Source: Sandaracinobacter neustonicus (GTDB lineage: Bacteria; Pseudomonadota; Alphaproteobacteria; Sphingomonadales; Sphingomonadaceae). Taken from it: a stretch of DNA of 64,000 nt. Made by a program: the position numbers and the translations under genes. A model generated the notes under the pieces. That model was not told the origin of the DNA and did not search any database. It was given only the letters and a program-made list of their open reading frames with translations. Positions 44,352 through 53,611 of this stretch are shown in pieces. The first letter of the stretch is position 1; the number at the start of each line of letters is the position of its first letter. The DNA is taken from positions 1 through 64,000 of the forward strand of contig NZ_VFSU01000016.1 of assembly GCF_006385875.1 (NCBI RefSeq), read 5' to 3'.

Positions 44352-44382
44352 AAAGGGCCGCAGCCTGCCGCTGCGGCCCTTT
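44352..44382 (+). terminator. Rho-independent terminator
   Basis: A 13-bp perfect stem (44352-44364 with 44370-44382, AAAGGGCCGCAGC and its complement), a 5-base loop, and a T-rich 3' side ending CCCTTTTCTT. It lies 25 bases after the metalloprotease gene. Confidence 0.85.
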
Positions 44383-44414
44383 TCTTGTGGCCATGCAGCG
44401 CCTACCTCGCAGCG

Positions 44415-45176
44415 ATGCGCACTGCTTTGATGATCCTCCTGCTCGCCGCCGCCCCGGCGCTTGCGCAGGAAGCCTATGATCCCTCGCTCGATCCGAAACG
44501 CTATGATGGTTGCGTTCGCGCCATCCCCACCGATGCGGCGAAGGCAGAGGAGTTCGCCGTGCAATGGCAGGGCATGGGCGGCGGCCTGCCCGCGCGCCAC
44601 TGTCAGGCGCTGGCGCAGTTGCAGCAGGGCAAGAATGCGGCCGCCGCGCTGACGCTGGCGAAGGCGGCGCAGGCAGCCGAAGCGCAGAAAAGCCCGATGG
44701 CCGCGGATTTCTGGGGGCAGGCGGGCAATGCCGCGTTGCTGGCGGGCGATGCGCGCGGGGCGGTCGCCCATTTCTCCAGCGGCATCGTCGCGGCAGGCGA
44801 GTTCGCGCCCGTGCGCACCGCCAATTTGCTGATCGACCGCGCCCGCGCCAACACCGAGCTGAAAGAGCTGAAATCCGCCCGCGCCGATCTGGACAAGGCA
44901 ACCAGCCTCGCCCCCACGGAGCCGACCGGCTGGCTGCTTTCGGCCACGCTGGCGCGGCGGCAGGACGATCTCGCCCGCGCCCGCACCGATATCGCCAAGG
45001 CCGCCGAACTGGCACCCAAGGATGCCGATGTGCAGTTCGAACAGGGCGCGATCCTCGCCGCATCCGGCGACATTCCCGGCGCGCGCAAGCTGTGGGGGCA
45101 AGTGGTGCAGCAATCGCCGGGCACGGATGCGGCGACGCTCGCGGCCCGCGCGCTGAACGAGGCCCCGGCGCAGTAA
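44415..45176 (+). CDS. Exported TPR-repeat protein
   Basis: A 253-residue protein with a signal peptide (about 1-17, APALAQ) and an all-helical body of tetratricopeptide-like repeats: AADFWGQAGNAALLAGDARGAVAHF, ELKSARADLDKATSLAPTEP and LARARTDIAKAAELAPKDA, then ILAASGDIPGARKLW. TPR domains bind protein partners; none is identified. Probably periplasmic. The start is ATG 44415; an upstream in-frame codon is inside the terminator region. It converges with the thioesterase gene three bases away. Confidence 0.82.
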   Translation: MRTALMILLLAAAPALAQEAYDPSLDPKRYDGCVRAIPTDAAKAEEFAVQWQGMGGGLPARHCQALAQLQQGKNAAAALTLAKAAQAAEAQKSPMAADFWGQAGNAALLAGDARGAVAHFSSGIVAAGEFAPVRTANLLIDRARANTELKELKSARADLDKATSLAPTEPTGWLLSATLARRQDDLARARTDIAKAAELAPKDADVQFEQGAILAASGDIPGARKLWGQVVQQSPGTDAATLAARALNEAPAQ

Positions 45177-45179
45177 GGC

Positions 45180-45575
45180 TCAGCTTTTCAGGAACAGCGC
45201 GATCAGCTCCGGCCGCAGCCGCGCCGGGCGTTTCAATTCCCGGTCCATGATCACCCATGTGGTTTTCGCCTGCACGCGCAGGCTGCCGTCCGGCCCGGTG
45301 ATCCGGGTGTAGCGATCGAAGCGGGCACCCTTTGGGTTTTCCGCCCATGTTTCCGCCTGCAGCGTCTCGCCCGCGAAGCTGGGGGCGCGATAATCGATTT
45401 CCTGCCGGGAAATCACCCACAGGTAACGCGCCTGCGCCTCCGCCGGGGCAATCGCCGCCCAGTGCGAAGTGGCCACATCCTGCAGCCACTTCACATAGAC
45501 GATGTTGTTCACATGCCCGTTCTCGTCGATGTCCTCCGGCGCGGGATTCAACGCCATGCGGAACGAGTCGGCCAT
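45180..45575 (-). CDS. Acyl-CoA thioesterase, 4HBT hot-dog family
   Basis: A 131-residue single hot-dog-fold protein, YbgC/FadM-like. The family block DIDENGHVNNIVYVKWLQDVATSHW carries the catalytic Asp-Asn-Gly-His pattern, followed by SRQEIDYRAPSFAGETLQAETW. Expected to hydrolyse acyl-CoA thioesters in the cytoplasm. It starts 28 bases after the S9 peptidase gene on the same strand and could be co-transcribed with it. Confidence 0.9.
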   Translation of the reverse strand: MADSFRMALNPAPEDIDENGHVNNIVYVKWLQDVATSHWAAIAPAEAQARYLWVISRQEIDYRAPSFAGETLQAETWAENPKGARFDRYTRITGPDGSLRVQAKTTWVIMDRELKRPARLRPELIALFLKS

Positions 45576-45603
45576 TATCGTATCGCCATCCGGCTCAGGG
45601 CCA

Positions 45604-47748
45604 TTACGCCTTCGCCCGGCCGTCCAGCGCCATCATGATGAAGGCATATTCCTCCGCCGTTTCGCGCAGGCGGTCGAAGCGGCCGGATTTGCCGCCATGG
45701 CCCGCGCCCATGTTGATCTTCAGAAGCAGCAGATTGTCGTCCGTCTTCACCGCGCGGATGCGCGCGGCCCATTTGGCGGGTTCCCAATAGGTCACGCGCG
45801 GGTCTGACAGGCCGCCGGTGATCAGCATCGGCGGGAACGGCCCCGGCTTCACCTGCTCATACGGGGAAAGGTGGATCAGCCGCTTCAGCACGACCTCGTC
45901 CGTGCGCGGGTCGCCCCATTCCGGCCATTCGCCCGGCGTCAGCGGCAGGCTATCGTCCAGCATGGTGTTCACGATATCCACGAAGGGCACATGCGCCACG
46001 ATCGCGCCCCACAGCTGCGGGGCCTGCACCACCACCGCGCCCATCAGCCAGCCGCCCGCCGATCCGCCGCTGGCGGAATTCAGCCCCGGCCGGCCGAAGC
46101 CCTGCTTGTTCAGATAACGGGTGGCGTCCACGAAATCGTTGAAGGTGTTTTCCCGCTTCTCCAGCTTGCCGTCCAGATACCATTGGTAGCCCAGATCGTC
46201 GCCGCCGCGCGTGTGGATGATGGCATAGGCAAAGCCGCGATCCAGCATGGACAGCCGGGTGGAGGAGAAGCTGGGCGGCGTGGCGATGCCATAGGCACCA
46301 TAGCCATAGACATGCAGCGGCTTGGTGCCGTCCTTCACATAATCGCGTCGATACACCACCGAAACCGGCACCCGCGTGCCGTCGCGCGCCGGGGCATAGA
46401 GCCGCTCGGTCGCATATTGGCTGGCGTCATAGCCCGATGGGATTTCCTGGACCTTCAGCGTGAGCAGTTCGGAGGACGCCAGCTTGTAATCGAACACCGT
46501 GTTGGGCGTGATCATCGAGGAATAGCTGATCCGCAGCGCGGGCGCGTCCGGCTCTGCGTTGGCACCAAGGCTGGCGGTGTAGCTGGCCTCGGGGAACTGC
46601 ACTTGCCGCTCCGTGCCGTCCGGGAAGATCAGGCGGATCTGGTCCAGCCCGCGCAGCCGTTGTTCCACCGCCAGATAGGAGGTGAAGGCGGTGATATCGG
46701 TGAGGTAGACATCGTCTGACCCGGCGACCAGCGTCGTCCAGTTGCCGGGATCGGCAACGGGCGCGGTGGCGATGCGGAAGTTCACATGATCGTCGTTCGT
46801 CAGCACGAACAGCTTGTCGCCACGGGAATCGATGGAATAGCGCACGCCCGCCTTCCGCGGCTTTACCAGCACGAGCGGCTTCGCAGGGTCTGCCGGGTCC
46901 AGCAGGCGGATGTCGTTGCTGGTTTCGGTGTAGCTGTTCAGCAGGATCCACTTGCGGTCCTGCGTGGTGGAGGGCAGCAGCCAGTAACCGGCCTCTTTCT
47001 CCTCATGGATAAGCTCGCTGGCCGCAGCCCCCAGCCGGTGCAGCCAGATTTTCGTCGGCCGCCATTCGGCGGAGGCCTGCGCCCACACCAGCCCCTTCGA
47101 ATCCGACGTCCATGCCACGCCACCCAGCGAATCCGGGGCGACGGTGGCGATGTCCTTGCCGCTGGCGATGTCACGGATTTTCAGTTCGAACCGCTCCGAA
47201 CCGTTGCTATCCACCGAAAAGGCCATCAGCTTGCCATCGGGGGAGACATCCATCGTCCCCAGCCGGAAATACTCCTTGCCCTTGGCGAGTTCGGGTTCGG
47301 AGAGCAGGAGTTGCGCGTCGCCGCCCGCCTTGGGCTTGCGATACCAGTTGCGATATTGCGCCCCGGTTTCGAACGCCCACCAATAGAGCCAGTCCCCATC
47401 GGGGTTCGGCACGGAAGAATCATCCTCTTTGATGCGGCCCTTCATTTCCTCGAACAGCGCCTCTGTCAGCATGGAGGCTTCGCGCTGCCATTCGGCGAAA
47501 TAGGCGTTTTCCGCCTTCAGATAACCAAGGATTTCCGCATCATCGACCTTGGGATAGTCCTTGTCGCGCAGCCATGCGTAAGGATCCTCGATGGTGACCC
47601 CCTGCACCGTGATCTTGTGATTTCCACGGCGCGCAACGGGTGGCTTCATTCGGGGCTTTCCATCTTTGGCGAGAAGGGGCTGTGTAAGAAGGGGTGGGGC
47701 GGGCAGGGCGGCGGCAAGGCTGCCGGCAACGAAAGTGCGACGATCCAT
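45604..47748 (-). CDS. S9 prolyl oligopeptidase family peptidase (oligopeptidase B-like)
   Basis: A 714-residue serine peptidase that cleaves short peptides. The N-terminus carries a Tat-like signal (MDRRTFVAGSLAAALP), so it is probably periplasmic, unlike cytosolic oligopeptidase B. A seven-bladed propeller (about 70-440) is followed by the hydrolase domain with the nucleophile in GGSAGGW (Ser at about 563), Asp in TGGLSDPRVTYWEPAKW (about 648) and His in GAGHGGKSGR (about 683). All catalytic residues are present. Confidence 0.92.
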   Translation of the reverse strand: MDRRTFVAGSLAAALPAPPLLTQPLLAKDGKPRMKPPVARRGNHKITVQGVTIEDPYAWLRDKDYPKVDDAEILGYLKAENAYFAEWQREASMLTEALFEEMKGRIKEDDSSVPNPDGDWLYWWAFETGAQYRNWYRKPKAGGDAQLLLSEPELAKGKEYFRLGTMDVSPDGKLMAFSVDSNGSERFELKIRDIASGKDIATVAPDSLGGVAWTSDSKGLVWAQASAEWRPTKIWLHRLGAAASELIHEEKEAGYWLLPSTTQDRKWILLNSYTETSNDIRLLDPADPAKPLVLVKPRKAGVRYSIDSRGDKLFVLTNDDHVNFRIATAPVADPGNWTTLVAGSDDVYLTDITAFTSYLAVEQRLRGLDQIRLIFPDGTERQVQFPEASYTASLGANAEPDAPALRISYSSMITPNTVFDYKLASSELLTLKVQEIPSGYDASQYATERLYAPARDGTRVPVSVVYRRDYVKDGTKPLHVYGYGAYGIATPPSFSSTRLSMLDRGFAYAIIHTRGGDDLGYQWYLDGKLEKRENTFNDFVDATRYLNKQGFGRPGLNSASGGSAGGWLMGAVVVQAPQLWGAIVAHVPFVDIVNTMLDDSLPLTPGEWPEWGDPRTDEVVLKRLIHLSPYEQVKPGPFPPMLITGGLSDPRVTYWEPAKWAARIRAVKTDDNLLLLKINMGAGHGGKSGRFDRLRETAEEYAFIMMALDGRAKA

Positions 47749-47789
47749 GGCGCAGTCCTAGCGCCGCACGCGTTACGGCGGCAAGAGCG

Positions 47790-48680
47790 TCAGCGCCGCA
47801 CCAGCACCAGCGCGGCGCAGATGATGGCGGCCCCCAGCAGTTCCAGCGGCCCCATGGTTTCGCCGAACACCAGCCAGCCGATGGTGGCGGCCAGCAACGG
47901 CTGCACCAGCAGCCCCACGCCGATCACGGCAGCGGGCAGCGATCCGGTGGCGAACACCAGCAGCCCTTGCCCCACCAGCTGGCTCGTCACCGCCAGCGCC
48001 AGCAGTGGCCGCCAATCGCCGGGCCAGAAGGCCCCCGGTCCCAGCAGCGCCACCGGCAGCAACAGCAGCGCGGAAAATCCCGTGCTCATCGCCAGCAGGG
48101 TGGCGGTGGGAAGCTGCCCGCGCAGCCGCATCACCACGATCAGGTAGCCGGCATAGAAACCAGCCGCCAGCAGACACAGCAGATCGCCCGCCAGATGCCG
48201 GGGGCTGAGTTCGGCCGACGCGCCGAGCAGCAGCAATGTGCCCGCCAACGCCATGCCCAGCGCCATCAGCTTTTGCCGTTCCGGCCGTTCCCACCCCGCC
48301 AGCATCGCCCAGCCCGCCAGCATGAAGGCCGCGCCATTGCCGAACAAAGTGGCGTTGGCGACGGTGGTGCGGTGAATGCCCATATGCCATGCGGCAAGAT
48401 CGGCAGCGAACATCGCGCCAGCCGCCAGCGTCAGCCCCCAGGGCAGCGCCCGGACCGCCAGCGGGGCCACCTCCCGCCGCCGTGCTAGCACGGCGACCAG
48501 CGTGAGCACCGGCAGCGCCAGCCCCATCCGCCAGAAAGCGGACGACAGCGCCGACACGTCCGACAGCCGCACCAGCATCGGCCCGAACGCAAGGCAGGCC
48601 GAGCCGAGGATCAGCGCAACAAAGGGCCATGTCCGCGAGCGTGCGGCCGGAAAATCGAGGCTGGAAGGGGCGGAAGGCAT
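47790..48680 (-). CDS. EamA/DMT-family transporter
   Basis: A 296-residue inner-membrane protein with ten transmembrane helices arranged as two EamA repeats. Family features include FGPMLVRLSDVSALSSAFWRMGLALP near the start and QPLLAATIGWLVFGETMGPLELLGAAII near the end, the conserved EamA terminal block. Members export amino acids, nucleosides or other metabolites; the substrate cannot be predicted. It is 41 bases from the S9 gene on the same strand. Confidence 0.92.
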   Translation of the reverse strand: MPSAPSSLDFPAARSRTWPFVALILGSACLAFGPMLVRLSDVSALSSAFWRMGLALPVLTLVAVLARRREVAPLAVRALPWGLTLAAGAMFAADLAAWHMGIHRTTVANATLFGNGAAFMLAGWAMLAGWERPERQKLMALGMALAGTLLLLGASAELSPRHLAGDLLCLLAAGFYAGYLIVVMRLRGQLPTATLLAMSTGFSALLLLPVALLGPGAFWPGDWRPLLALAVTSQLVGQGLLVFATGSLPAAVIGVGLLVQPLLAATIGWLVFGETMGPLELLGAAIICAALVLVRR

Positions 48681-48724
48681 GCTTCCGCTCCCCTAGGCCC
48701 TCCCCGATGGCGTAAACAACCCCC

Positions 48725-49669
48725 TCAGGCGGCGGCATGGCTCCTCTGCCGGCGGGCCGCCATGCCCACGGCACCAAAGCCGATGATCAGCATCGCCCAT
48801 GTGGCAGGCTCCGGCACCATCGAGCGGGCCGTCACCACATTTTCCAGCAGAACCTGCTTCGCGTCCTCGCCCAGCGAATCCGAAAGCTTCACACGAACGG
48901 TGTTGGTTGCGTCCATATAGCCGAGCCGGTTTGCAATGGTCTGCTTCATCGTGAGCAGCACATATTCGCCGCCGGACTGCAGCGTCAGCGGATTGCCGTC
49001 GCAGTCCGTGCCCAGCGTGGCGGATGCTTCGTGATAGCCTGCGGTCGCCGTGATCATGCTGGTCTCGGAATAGCCCAGAACGCCGGCTGATCCGCATCCC
49101 TTGCCGGTCGGGAAATCGATGATCTGGCTGGCATTGGCAAAGTTCGGCACATAGGCTGCGTCGAACAGGAACATATAGAAGCCGCCGATAGCCTCGCCTG
49201 AATACTCACCGAAGCCGTTCGCCACGCGCAGCGGAGCGCCAGACGATGTCCAGTCGATCAGTGCATCCAGCGCATAGGCGCTGCCGTCCGGGCCATTGAA
49301 GTCAAAACCCATATAGGTAACGATCGTACTGCCGATGCGGTTGTCGTCTCCGGCCCACACGCCGGACTTCACCAGCGGCAAGTCAAGTTCGCCGAACTGC
49401 ACGCGTGAAACGATCGTGCCGCCGCTTTGCGGATAGACCACATTGTTGACCGAAGCGCCCGGCCCGCCGGGGATATAGGTTTCCTTGCGGCCAAGGTCCG
49501 GGTTCCCGGTCCCCATGCAGTCCACATTGCCGGGAAGGCCCCAGCAGTTCCGCACGCTCTGAAAAGCGGCCGAACCGAAATTCTGCGCCTGCGCCGAAGC
49601 TGCCCCAGCCCCAAGCAGAACCATGCTTGCGGCCAATGATGCGCGCGCGGCGAACAAGATGATGCTCAT
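48725..49669 (-). CDS. PEPxxWA-CTERM protein of unknown function
   Basis: A 314-residue secreted protein with a signal peptide (about 1-28, GAASAQA) and the sorting tail VPEPATWAMLIIGFGAVGMA then RRQR. The middle is beta-rich with paired Cys residues (about 42, 50, 197, 224) that may form disulfides. No enzymatic motif is visible. Such tails are processed by exosortase, placing the protein at the cell surface or in the matrix. GGAGGGG precedes the ATG. The EamA gene downstream is unrelated. Confidence 0.8.
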   Translation of the reverse strand: MSIILFAARASLAASMVLLGAGAASAQAQNFGSAAFQSVRNCWGLPGNVDCMGTGNPDLGRKETYIPGGPGASVNNVVYPQSGGTIVSRVQFGELDLPLVKSGVWAGDDNRIGSTIVTYMGFDFNGPDGSAYALDALIDWTSSGAPLRVANGFGEYSGEAIGGFYMFLFDAAYVPNFANASQIIDFPTGKGCGSAGVLGYSETSMITATAGYHEASATLGTDCDGNPLTLQSGGEYVLLTMKQTIANRLGYMDATNTVRVKLSDSLGEDAKQVLLENVVTARSMVPEPATWAMLIIGFGAVGMAARRQRSHAAA

Positions 49670-49732
49670 GAACCCCTCCCCCCTGACAGCCGCGCCCCTG
49701 ACATGCGGCAGGCCGGGAAGCTGCCTGATGGC

Positions 49733-49738
49733 ATTATA
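49733..49738 (-). promoter_or_regulatory. Possible -10 box of the PEP-CTERM gene
   Basis: The minus strand reads TATAAT here, about 64 bases before the gene's start codon, in a short AT-rich stretch (49731-49770) that stands out in this GC-rich DNA. No convincing -35 box at 17 bases was found. Confidence 0.4.
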
Positions 49739-49778
49739 TATGTCAAATATAGAAAGACCTTAACAATCAGTTGGTTCG

Positions 49779-50912
49779 TTAACCAATTGTCAGCACAAAG
49801 GCCCGCAGGTCAGCCAGCAGCAGCTCCGGTTCTTCCAGTCCGATGAAGTGGCCGCCGCGGGGCATATCCGTCCAGTGCACCACATTATAGCCGCGTTCCA
49901 CCATGGAGCGGGGCGGGAAGGCGAGCAGGTCGTAGGGGAAGGAGGCGACGCCGACGGGCACTTCGATGCGGCGGCCTTCGGGGATGCTGAAGCCGCCTTC
50001 CAGCGCCATGCCGCGATAGATCCATGTGGCGGACAGGAAGCTGCGGGTGGAGAGGTAGATCATGATGGTGTCCAGCAGGACATCCATCGGGAAGGGTGGG
50101 TCGATCGCGCCCTTTGTCTGGTCTGACCAGCCGCAATATTTTTCCGCGAACCATGCGGCCACGCCCATGGGGGAATCCATCATGGCGAAGCCAAGGCTTT
50201 GCGGCTTGGTGGATTGCAGGTGGAGATAGCCGGTTTCGGCCGCCTGCGTAACGGCGGCGCGCTGCAGCCAGCGCGTCTCCGCCTCGGTGGTGGGGCGCAT
50301 GTTGGCGGAGCGCAGGCCATAGCCGTTCAGGTGGATGGCGCGGACATGGCGGCTGTCCAGCCCGATCCAGCCGCCGATCACACAGCCCCAGTCTCCCCCC
50401 TGATACAGGAAACTGTCATAGCCCAGCACCTGCATCAGCCGGTCATACAGGCCCGCCACCGCACGCGGGCCGATCGGCACCTTGGGCCGGTCGCTCCACG
50501 CATAACCCGGCAGGGAAGGGGCGATCACATGGAAGGCGGGTGCGGCCGGGTCTTCGGGTTCGGCCAGCCGCCGGTAGATGCTTTCGAACTCAAGGATGGA
50601 GCCGGGCCAGCCATGGGCGATCAGCAGCGGCTGCGCATCCGCGCGGGAGGATCGCAGGTGGATCGCGTGCAGGGAAAAGCCCGGCTCCACCTCCACCCGC
50701 ACATGCGGGAAGGCGTTGATGCGGTTGACGCTCGCCGCCCAGTCATAGCCGGTCAGCCAGTGCGCGCGCAGCCGCTTCATATAGGCGCGGTTGGCCCCAT
50801 GCTCCCAATGATGGCCTTCGGGTTCCTCGAAGAAGCGGAACTCCTCCACGCGTTGCCGCACCCACTCCCATTCCTCGGGGTGGGCGGGCACGGTGAAGGG
50901 GGTCACGCTCAT
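49779..50912 (-). CDS. Epoxide hydrolase, EHN family
   Basis: A 377-residue alpha/beta hydrolase with the epoxide hydrolase N-terminal domain (about 1-110, EEWEWVRQRVEEFRF, WLTGYDW). The oxyanion motif is AHGWPGS and the nucleophile Asp lies in YQGGDWGCVIGG (about 174); the catalytic His is in MPRGGHFIGLEEPELL. It resembles bacterial relatives of microsomal and juvenile hormone epoxide hydrolases. The start is ATG 50912, which overlaps the stop of the GMC oxidoreductase by four bases, so the two enzymes are made together. Confidence 0.92.
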   Translation of the reverse strand: MSVTPFTVPAHPEEWEWVRQRVEEFRFFEEPEGHHWEHGANRAYMKRLRAHWLTGYDWAASVNRINAFPHVRVEVEPGFSLHAIHLRSSRADAQPLLIAHGWPGSILEFESIYRRLAEPEDPAAPAFHVIAPSLPGYAWSDRPKVPIGPRAVAGLYDRLMQVLGYDSFLYQGGDWGCVIGGWIGLDSRHVRAIHLNGYGLRSANMRPTTEAETRWLQRAAVTQAAETGYLHLQSTKPQSLGFAMMDSPMGVAAWFAEKYCGWSDQTKGAIDPPFPMDVLLDTIMIYLSTRSFLSATWIYRGMALEGGFSIPEGRRIEVPVGVASFPYDLLAFPPRSMVERGYNVVHWTDMPRGGHFIGLEEPELLLADLRAFVLTIG

Positions 50913-52522
50913 GCGGCCAGCTTCGCGCCGGATTTCTGCGCGCGCCGGAGCTGGTCCGCCGCCTTTTCCGCGATCATGATGGTGGGAGCGTTGGTGTTGC
51001 CGCTCACGAGATAGGGCATCACCGAGGCGTCCACCACCATCAGCCCTTCCACGCCGTTCACGTTCAGGGCGATGTCGGTCACGGCGTCGACGTCTGCGCC
51101 CATGCGGCAGGTGCCTACGGGGTGATAGATGGTTTCGGCCCAGCCCTTCAGCTTGTCCGCCAGCGCCGCGCCCTGCACGGCTTCGCCCGGCCATGCCTCG
51201 CCCGCATTATAGGGCGCGAGCGCAGGTTGCCTCCCGATGGCGCGGGCGATTTCCACGCCCTTCAGCAGTGTATCGAGGTCTTCCGGCGCGGAGAGATAGC
51301 GCGGATCGATGGCGGGATGCGCGCGCGGATCAGGCGATTTCAGCCAGATCGCCCCCCGGCTTTCCGGCCGCACCTGGCACACATGCACCTGATAGCCATG
51401 CTCCGGCGTCAGCCCGCCCACGCCATGCGCCATGCCCTTCACCGGCATGAAGTGCATCTGGATATCCGGCGCGGCCAGCCCCTCGCGCGTGGAGACGAAC
51501 GCGCCGACGGCGGTTGGCATATAGCTGGCGTTGCCCTGCTTGCGCAGGATCCAGTTCAGCCCCGTCCACAGCTTCACCAGCGGGTTGGTGTTGGCGTTCA
51601 GCGTGATCGGCTGGCTGCACTTCCATTGCACCAGCACGTCCAGATGGTCCTGCAGATTCTGCCCCACCTGCGCCCGGTCCGCCACCGTCTGCAGCCCCAG
51701 CGCCTTCAGTTGCGCCCCCGGCCCCACGCCGGACAGCAACAGCAGTTGCGGCGAATTGATCGCCCCGCCAGACAGGATCACCCGCCGCCCGCGCACGGTC
51801 TGCCCGCCGGAATAGCTGACGCCGACCGCGCGTTTGCCTTCGAAAATCACCTTCTCCGCCAGCGCGCCGGTGATGATCTTCAGGTTCGGCCGCCGCTGCA
51901 CCGCGTCTGTTAGGTAGGCGCGCGCGGCGGAGCAGCGCTGCCCGCCCCGGATGGTGGAATCATAGCCGCCCACACCTTCGAACTGCGGGCCGTTGAAATC
52001 GTCGGTTCGCGGCCATCCGGCCTCTGCGCCCGCTTCGATGAAGGCCTCGTTCAGCACGTGCGGCAGCACCCGCCGCGTGGTCGCCAGCGGGCCGCCGCTG
52101 CCATGCCAGTCGGACGATCCCCGGTCTGAATCCTCTGCCTTGCGGAAATAGGGCAGCACATCGGCCCAGCCCCAGCCGGTGCAGCCGATCTGCGCCCAAC
52201 GGTCATAATCGCTGCTGTGGCCACGGATATAGACCATGCCGTTGATGGACGAAGATCCGCCCAGCGTCCGCCCGCGCGGCCAATAGAGTTTGCGCCCGTT
52301 CAGCTGCGCCTGCGGCTCCGTCCAGAAGCCCCAGTTCAGATCGCTGTTCTTTTCCGGCGGGATGATTTCGCCGATTCCGGCGGGCATCTGCACCAGCATG
52401 GCCTTGTCGCTGCCGCCCGCTTCCAGCAGCGCCACCCGCGTACCCGCATCTTCAGACAGGCGCGCTGCCAGCACGCATCCGGCCGAACCCGCGCCCACGA
52501 TCACGAAATCAAAGTCGTCCAC
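50909..52522 (-). CDS. GMC-family oxidoreductase (choline dehydrogenase-like)
   Basis: A 537-residue FAD enzyme that oxidises an alcohol group. The FAD motif is VGAGSAGCVLAARLSED (about 10-26), followed by GMC signature 1 (RTLGGSSSINGMVYIRG) and signature 2 (LSGGAINSPQLLLLSGVG). The C-terminal catalytic His/Asn block is YHPVGTCRMG and VSGNTNAPTIMIAEKAA. The substrate is not choline by necessity; many relatives act on alkyl or aromatic alcohols. With the epoxide hydrolase it could form part of a degradation pathway (inference). Confidence 0.93.
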   Translation of the reverse strand: MDDFDFVIVGAGSAGCVLAARLSEDAGTRVALLEAGGSDKAMLVQMPAGIGEIIPPEKNSDLNWGFWTEPQAQLNGRKLYWPRGRTLGGSSSINGMVYIRGHSSDYDRWAQIGCTGWGWADVLPYFRKAEDSDRGSSDWHGSGGPLATTRRVLPHVLNEAFIEAGAEAGWPRTDDFNGPQFEGVGGYDSTIRGGQRCSAARAYLTDAVQRRPNLKIITGALAEKVIFEGKRAVGVSYSGGQTVRGRRVILSGGAINSPQLLLLSGVGPGAQLKALGLQTVADRAQVGQNLQDHLDVLVQWKCSQPITLNANTNPLVKLWTGLNWILRKQGNASYMPTAVGAFVSTREGLAAPDIQMHFMPVKGMAHGVGGLTPEHGYQVHVCQVRPESRGAIWLKSPDPRAHPAIDPRYLSAPEDLDTLLKGVEIARAIGRQPALAPYNAGEAWPGEAVQGAALADKLKGWAETIYHPVGTCRMGADVDAVTDIALNVNGVEGLMVVDASVMPYLVSGNTNAPTIMIAEKAADQLRRAQKSGAKLAA

Positions 52523-52669
52523 TCGAATTCCTCCCGCCTTCTCCCAAAGGCCTGCCCCTTCCTAGCCCAGCCCGTTACGCGGAGAAACCCTCCGCATAAT
52601 GCTGAAAACTGCGCGACAGAGTGTTTCGCCTGCCCTTGCCCCCCCGGCCCGAGCGGTTAGGAAAGGGGG

Positions 52670-53611
52670 ATGCGTATCCGCCAGTTCCTTTCCGCCATGT
52701 TGATGCCCGCGCTGCTGATCCTGTCCGCCTGCGCCATGGGCCGGGTGGATACCCATCGCCCGCCCGCGCCGGTGATGCGGGCCATGCCCGACGTATTCGA
52801 TTGCCTGCGCGAACGCCGCCTGGCGCTGGTGTCTGCGCATCGCGGGCAGAAGGATCCGATGGCGGCGGAAAACAGCATCGCTTCGTTCGCGGATACCATT
52901 GAGCGCGGCCCCATCTTCATCGAGGTGGATGTCTCCCGCTCGGCAGACGGCGTGCTGATGCTGATGCACGATCAGACGCTGGATCGCACCACCACCGGCC
53001 TCGGCCCGCTGGCGGGCTATAGCTATCAGCAGCTCCGCCGCGCCTGGCTGAAAGACGGCAAGGGCGCCATCACCGATGAGCGCATCCCCACGCTGGAGGA
53101 AGCGCTGGTGTGGGCGCGGCGCAACGGCGGGGTGCTGCAACTGGATATCAAGCCGGGCGTGCCGTTGGCCGATGTGCTGGAACAGGTGCGCGAGCAGCGG
53201 ATGGAAAATCAGGTGATCCTGATCGCCTATAGTCTGGCGGACGTGCGCAATTTCCAGCGCGCCGCGCCGGAAATGATGATTTCCGCCAGCGGCCGCAACG
53301 CCAGCGAGAACGCCGCGATCCTTGCCATGGCGAACCCGCGCATGCTGTTCTTCACCGGCGTTGCAGAGCCGGACCCGGCGCTGATCGCCCGGCTGGACGC
53401 CGCCGGGGTGGAAGCCATCACCGGCACGCTGGGCAAAGCCGGCGAGCGGCTGGACGACCGCTATCTGGCGGACGGCAACGCCAGCGAATATGCAGCGTTG
53501 GCGGAACGCGGCGTGGCGCTGATCGCCAGCGATCAGCCCGTCGTGGCATGGCGCGCGCTGAAATCCGCCGACCGCGACGGCACCATCTGCCTGCTGGGAG
53601 TGAAACAATGA
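52670..53611 (+). CDS. Glycerophosphodiester phosphodiesterase-like lipoprotein
   Basis: A 313-residue protein anchored to the membrane through a lipobox (ILSAC, Cys21). It has the GDPD TIM-barrel motifs: SAHRGQKDPMAAENSIASF with the catalytic His, IEVDVSRSADGVLMLMHDQTLDRTTTG with the second His, and LQLDIKP. The C-terminal half is shorter and more diverged than in UgpQ/GlpQ. It should cleave glycerophosphodiesters in the periplasm. Its stop overlaps the start of the quinone oxidoreductase gene (ATGA). Confidence 0.87.
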   Translation: MRIRQFLSAMLMPALLILSACAMGRVDTHRPPAPVMRAMPDVFDCLRERRLALVSAHRGQKDPMAAENSIASFADTIERGPIFIEVDVSRSADGVLMLMHDQTLDRTTTGLGPLAGYSYQQLRRAWLKDGKGAITDERIPTLEEALVWARRNGGVLQLDIKPGVPLADVLEQVREQRMENQVILIAYSLADVRNFQRAAPEMMISASGRNASENAAILAMANPRMLFFTGVAEPDPALIARLDAAGVEAITGTLGKAGERLDDRYLADGNASEYAALAERGVALIASDQPVVAWRALKSADRDGTICLLGVKQ

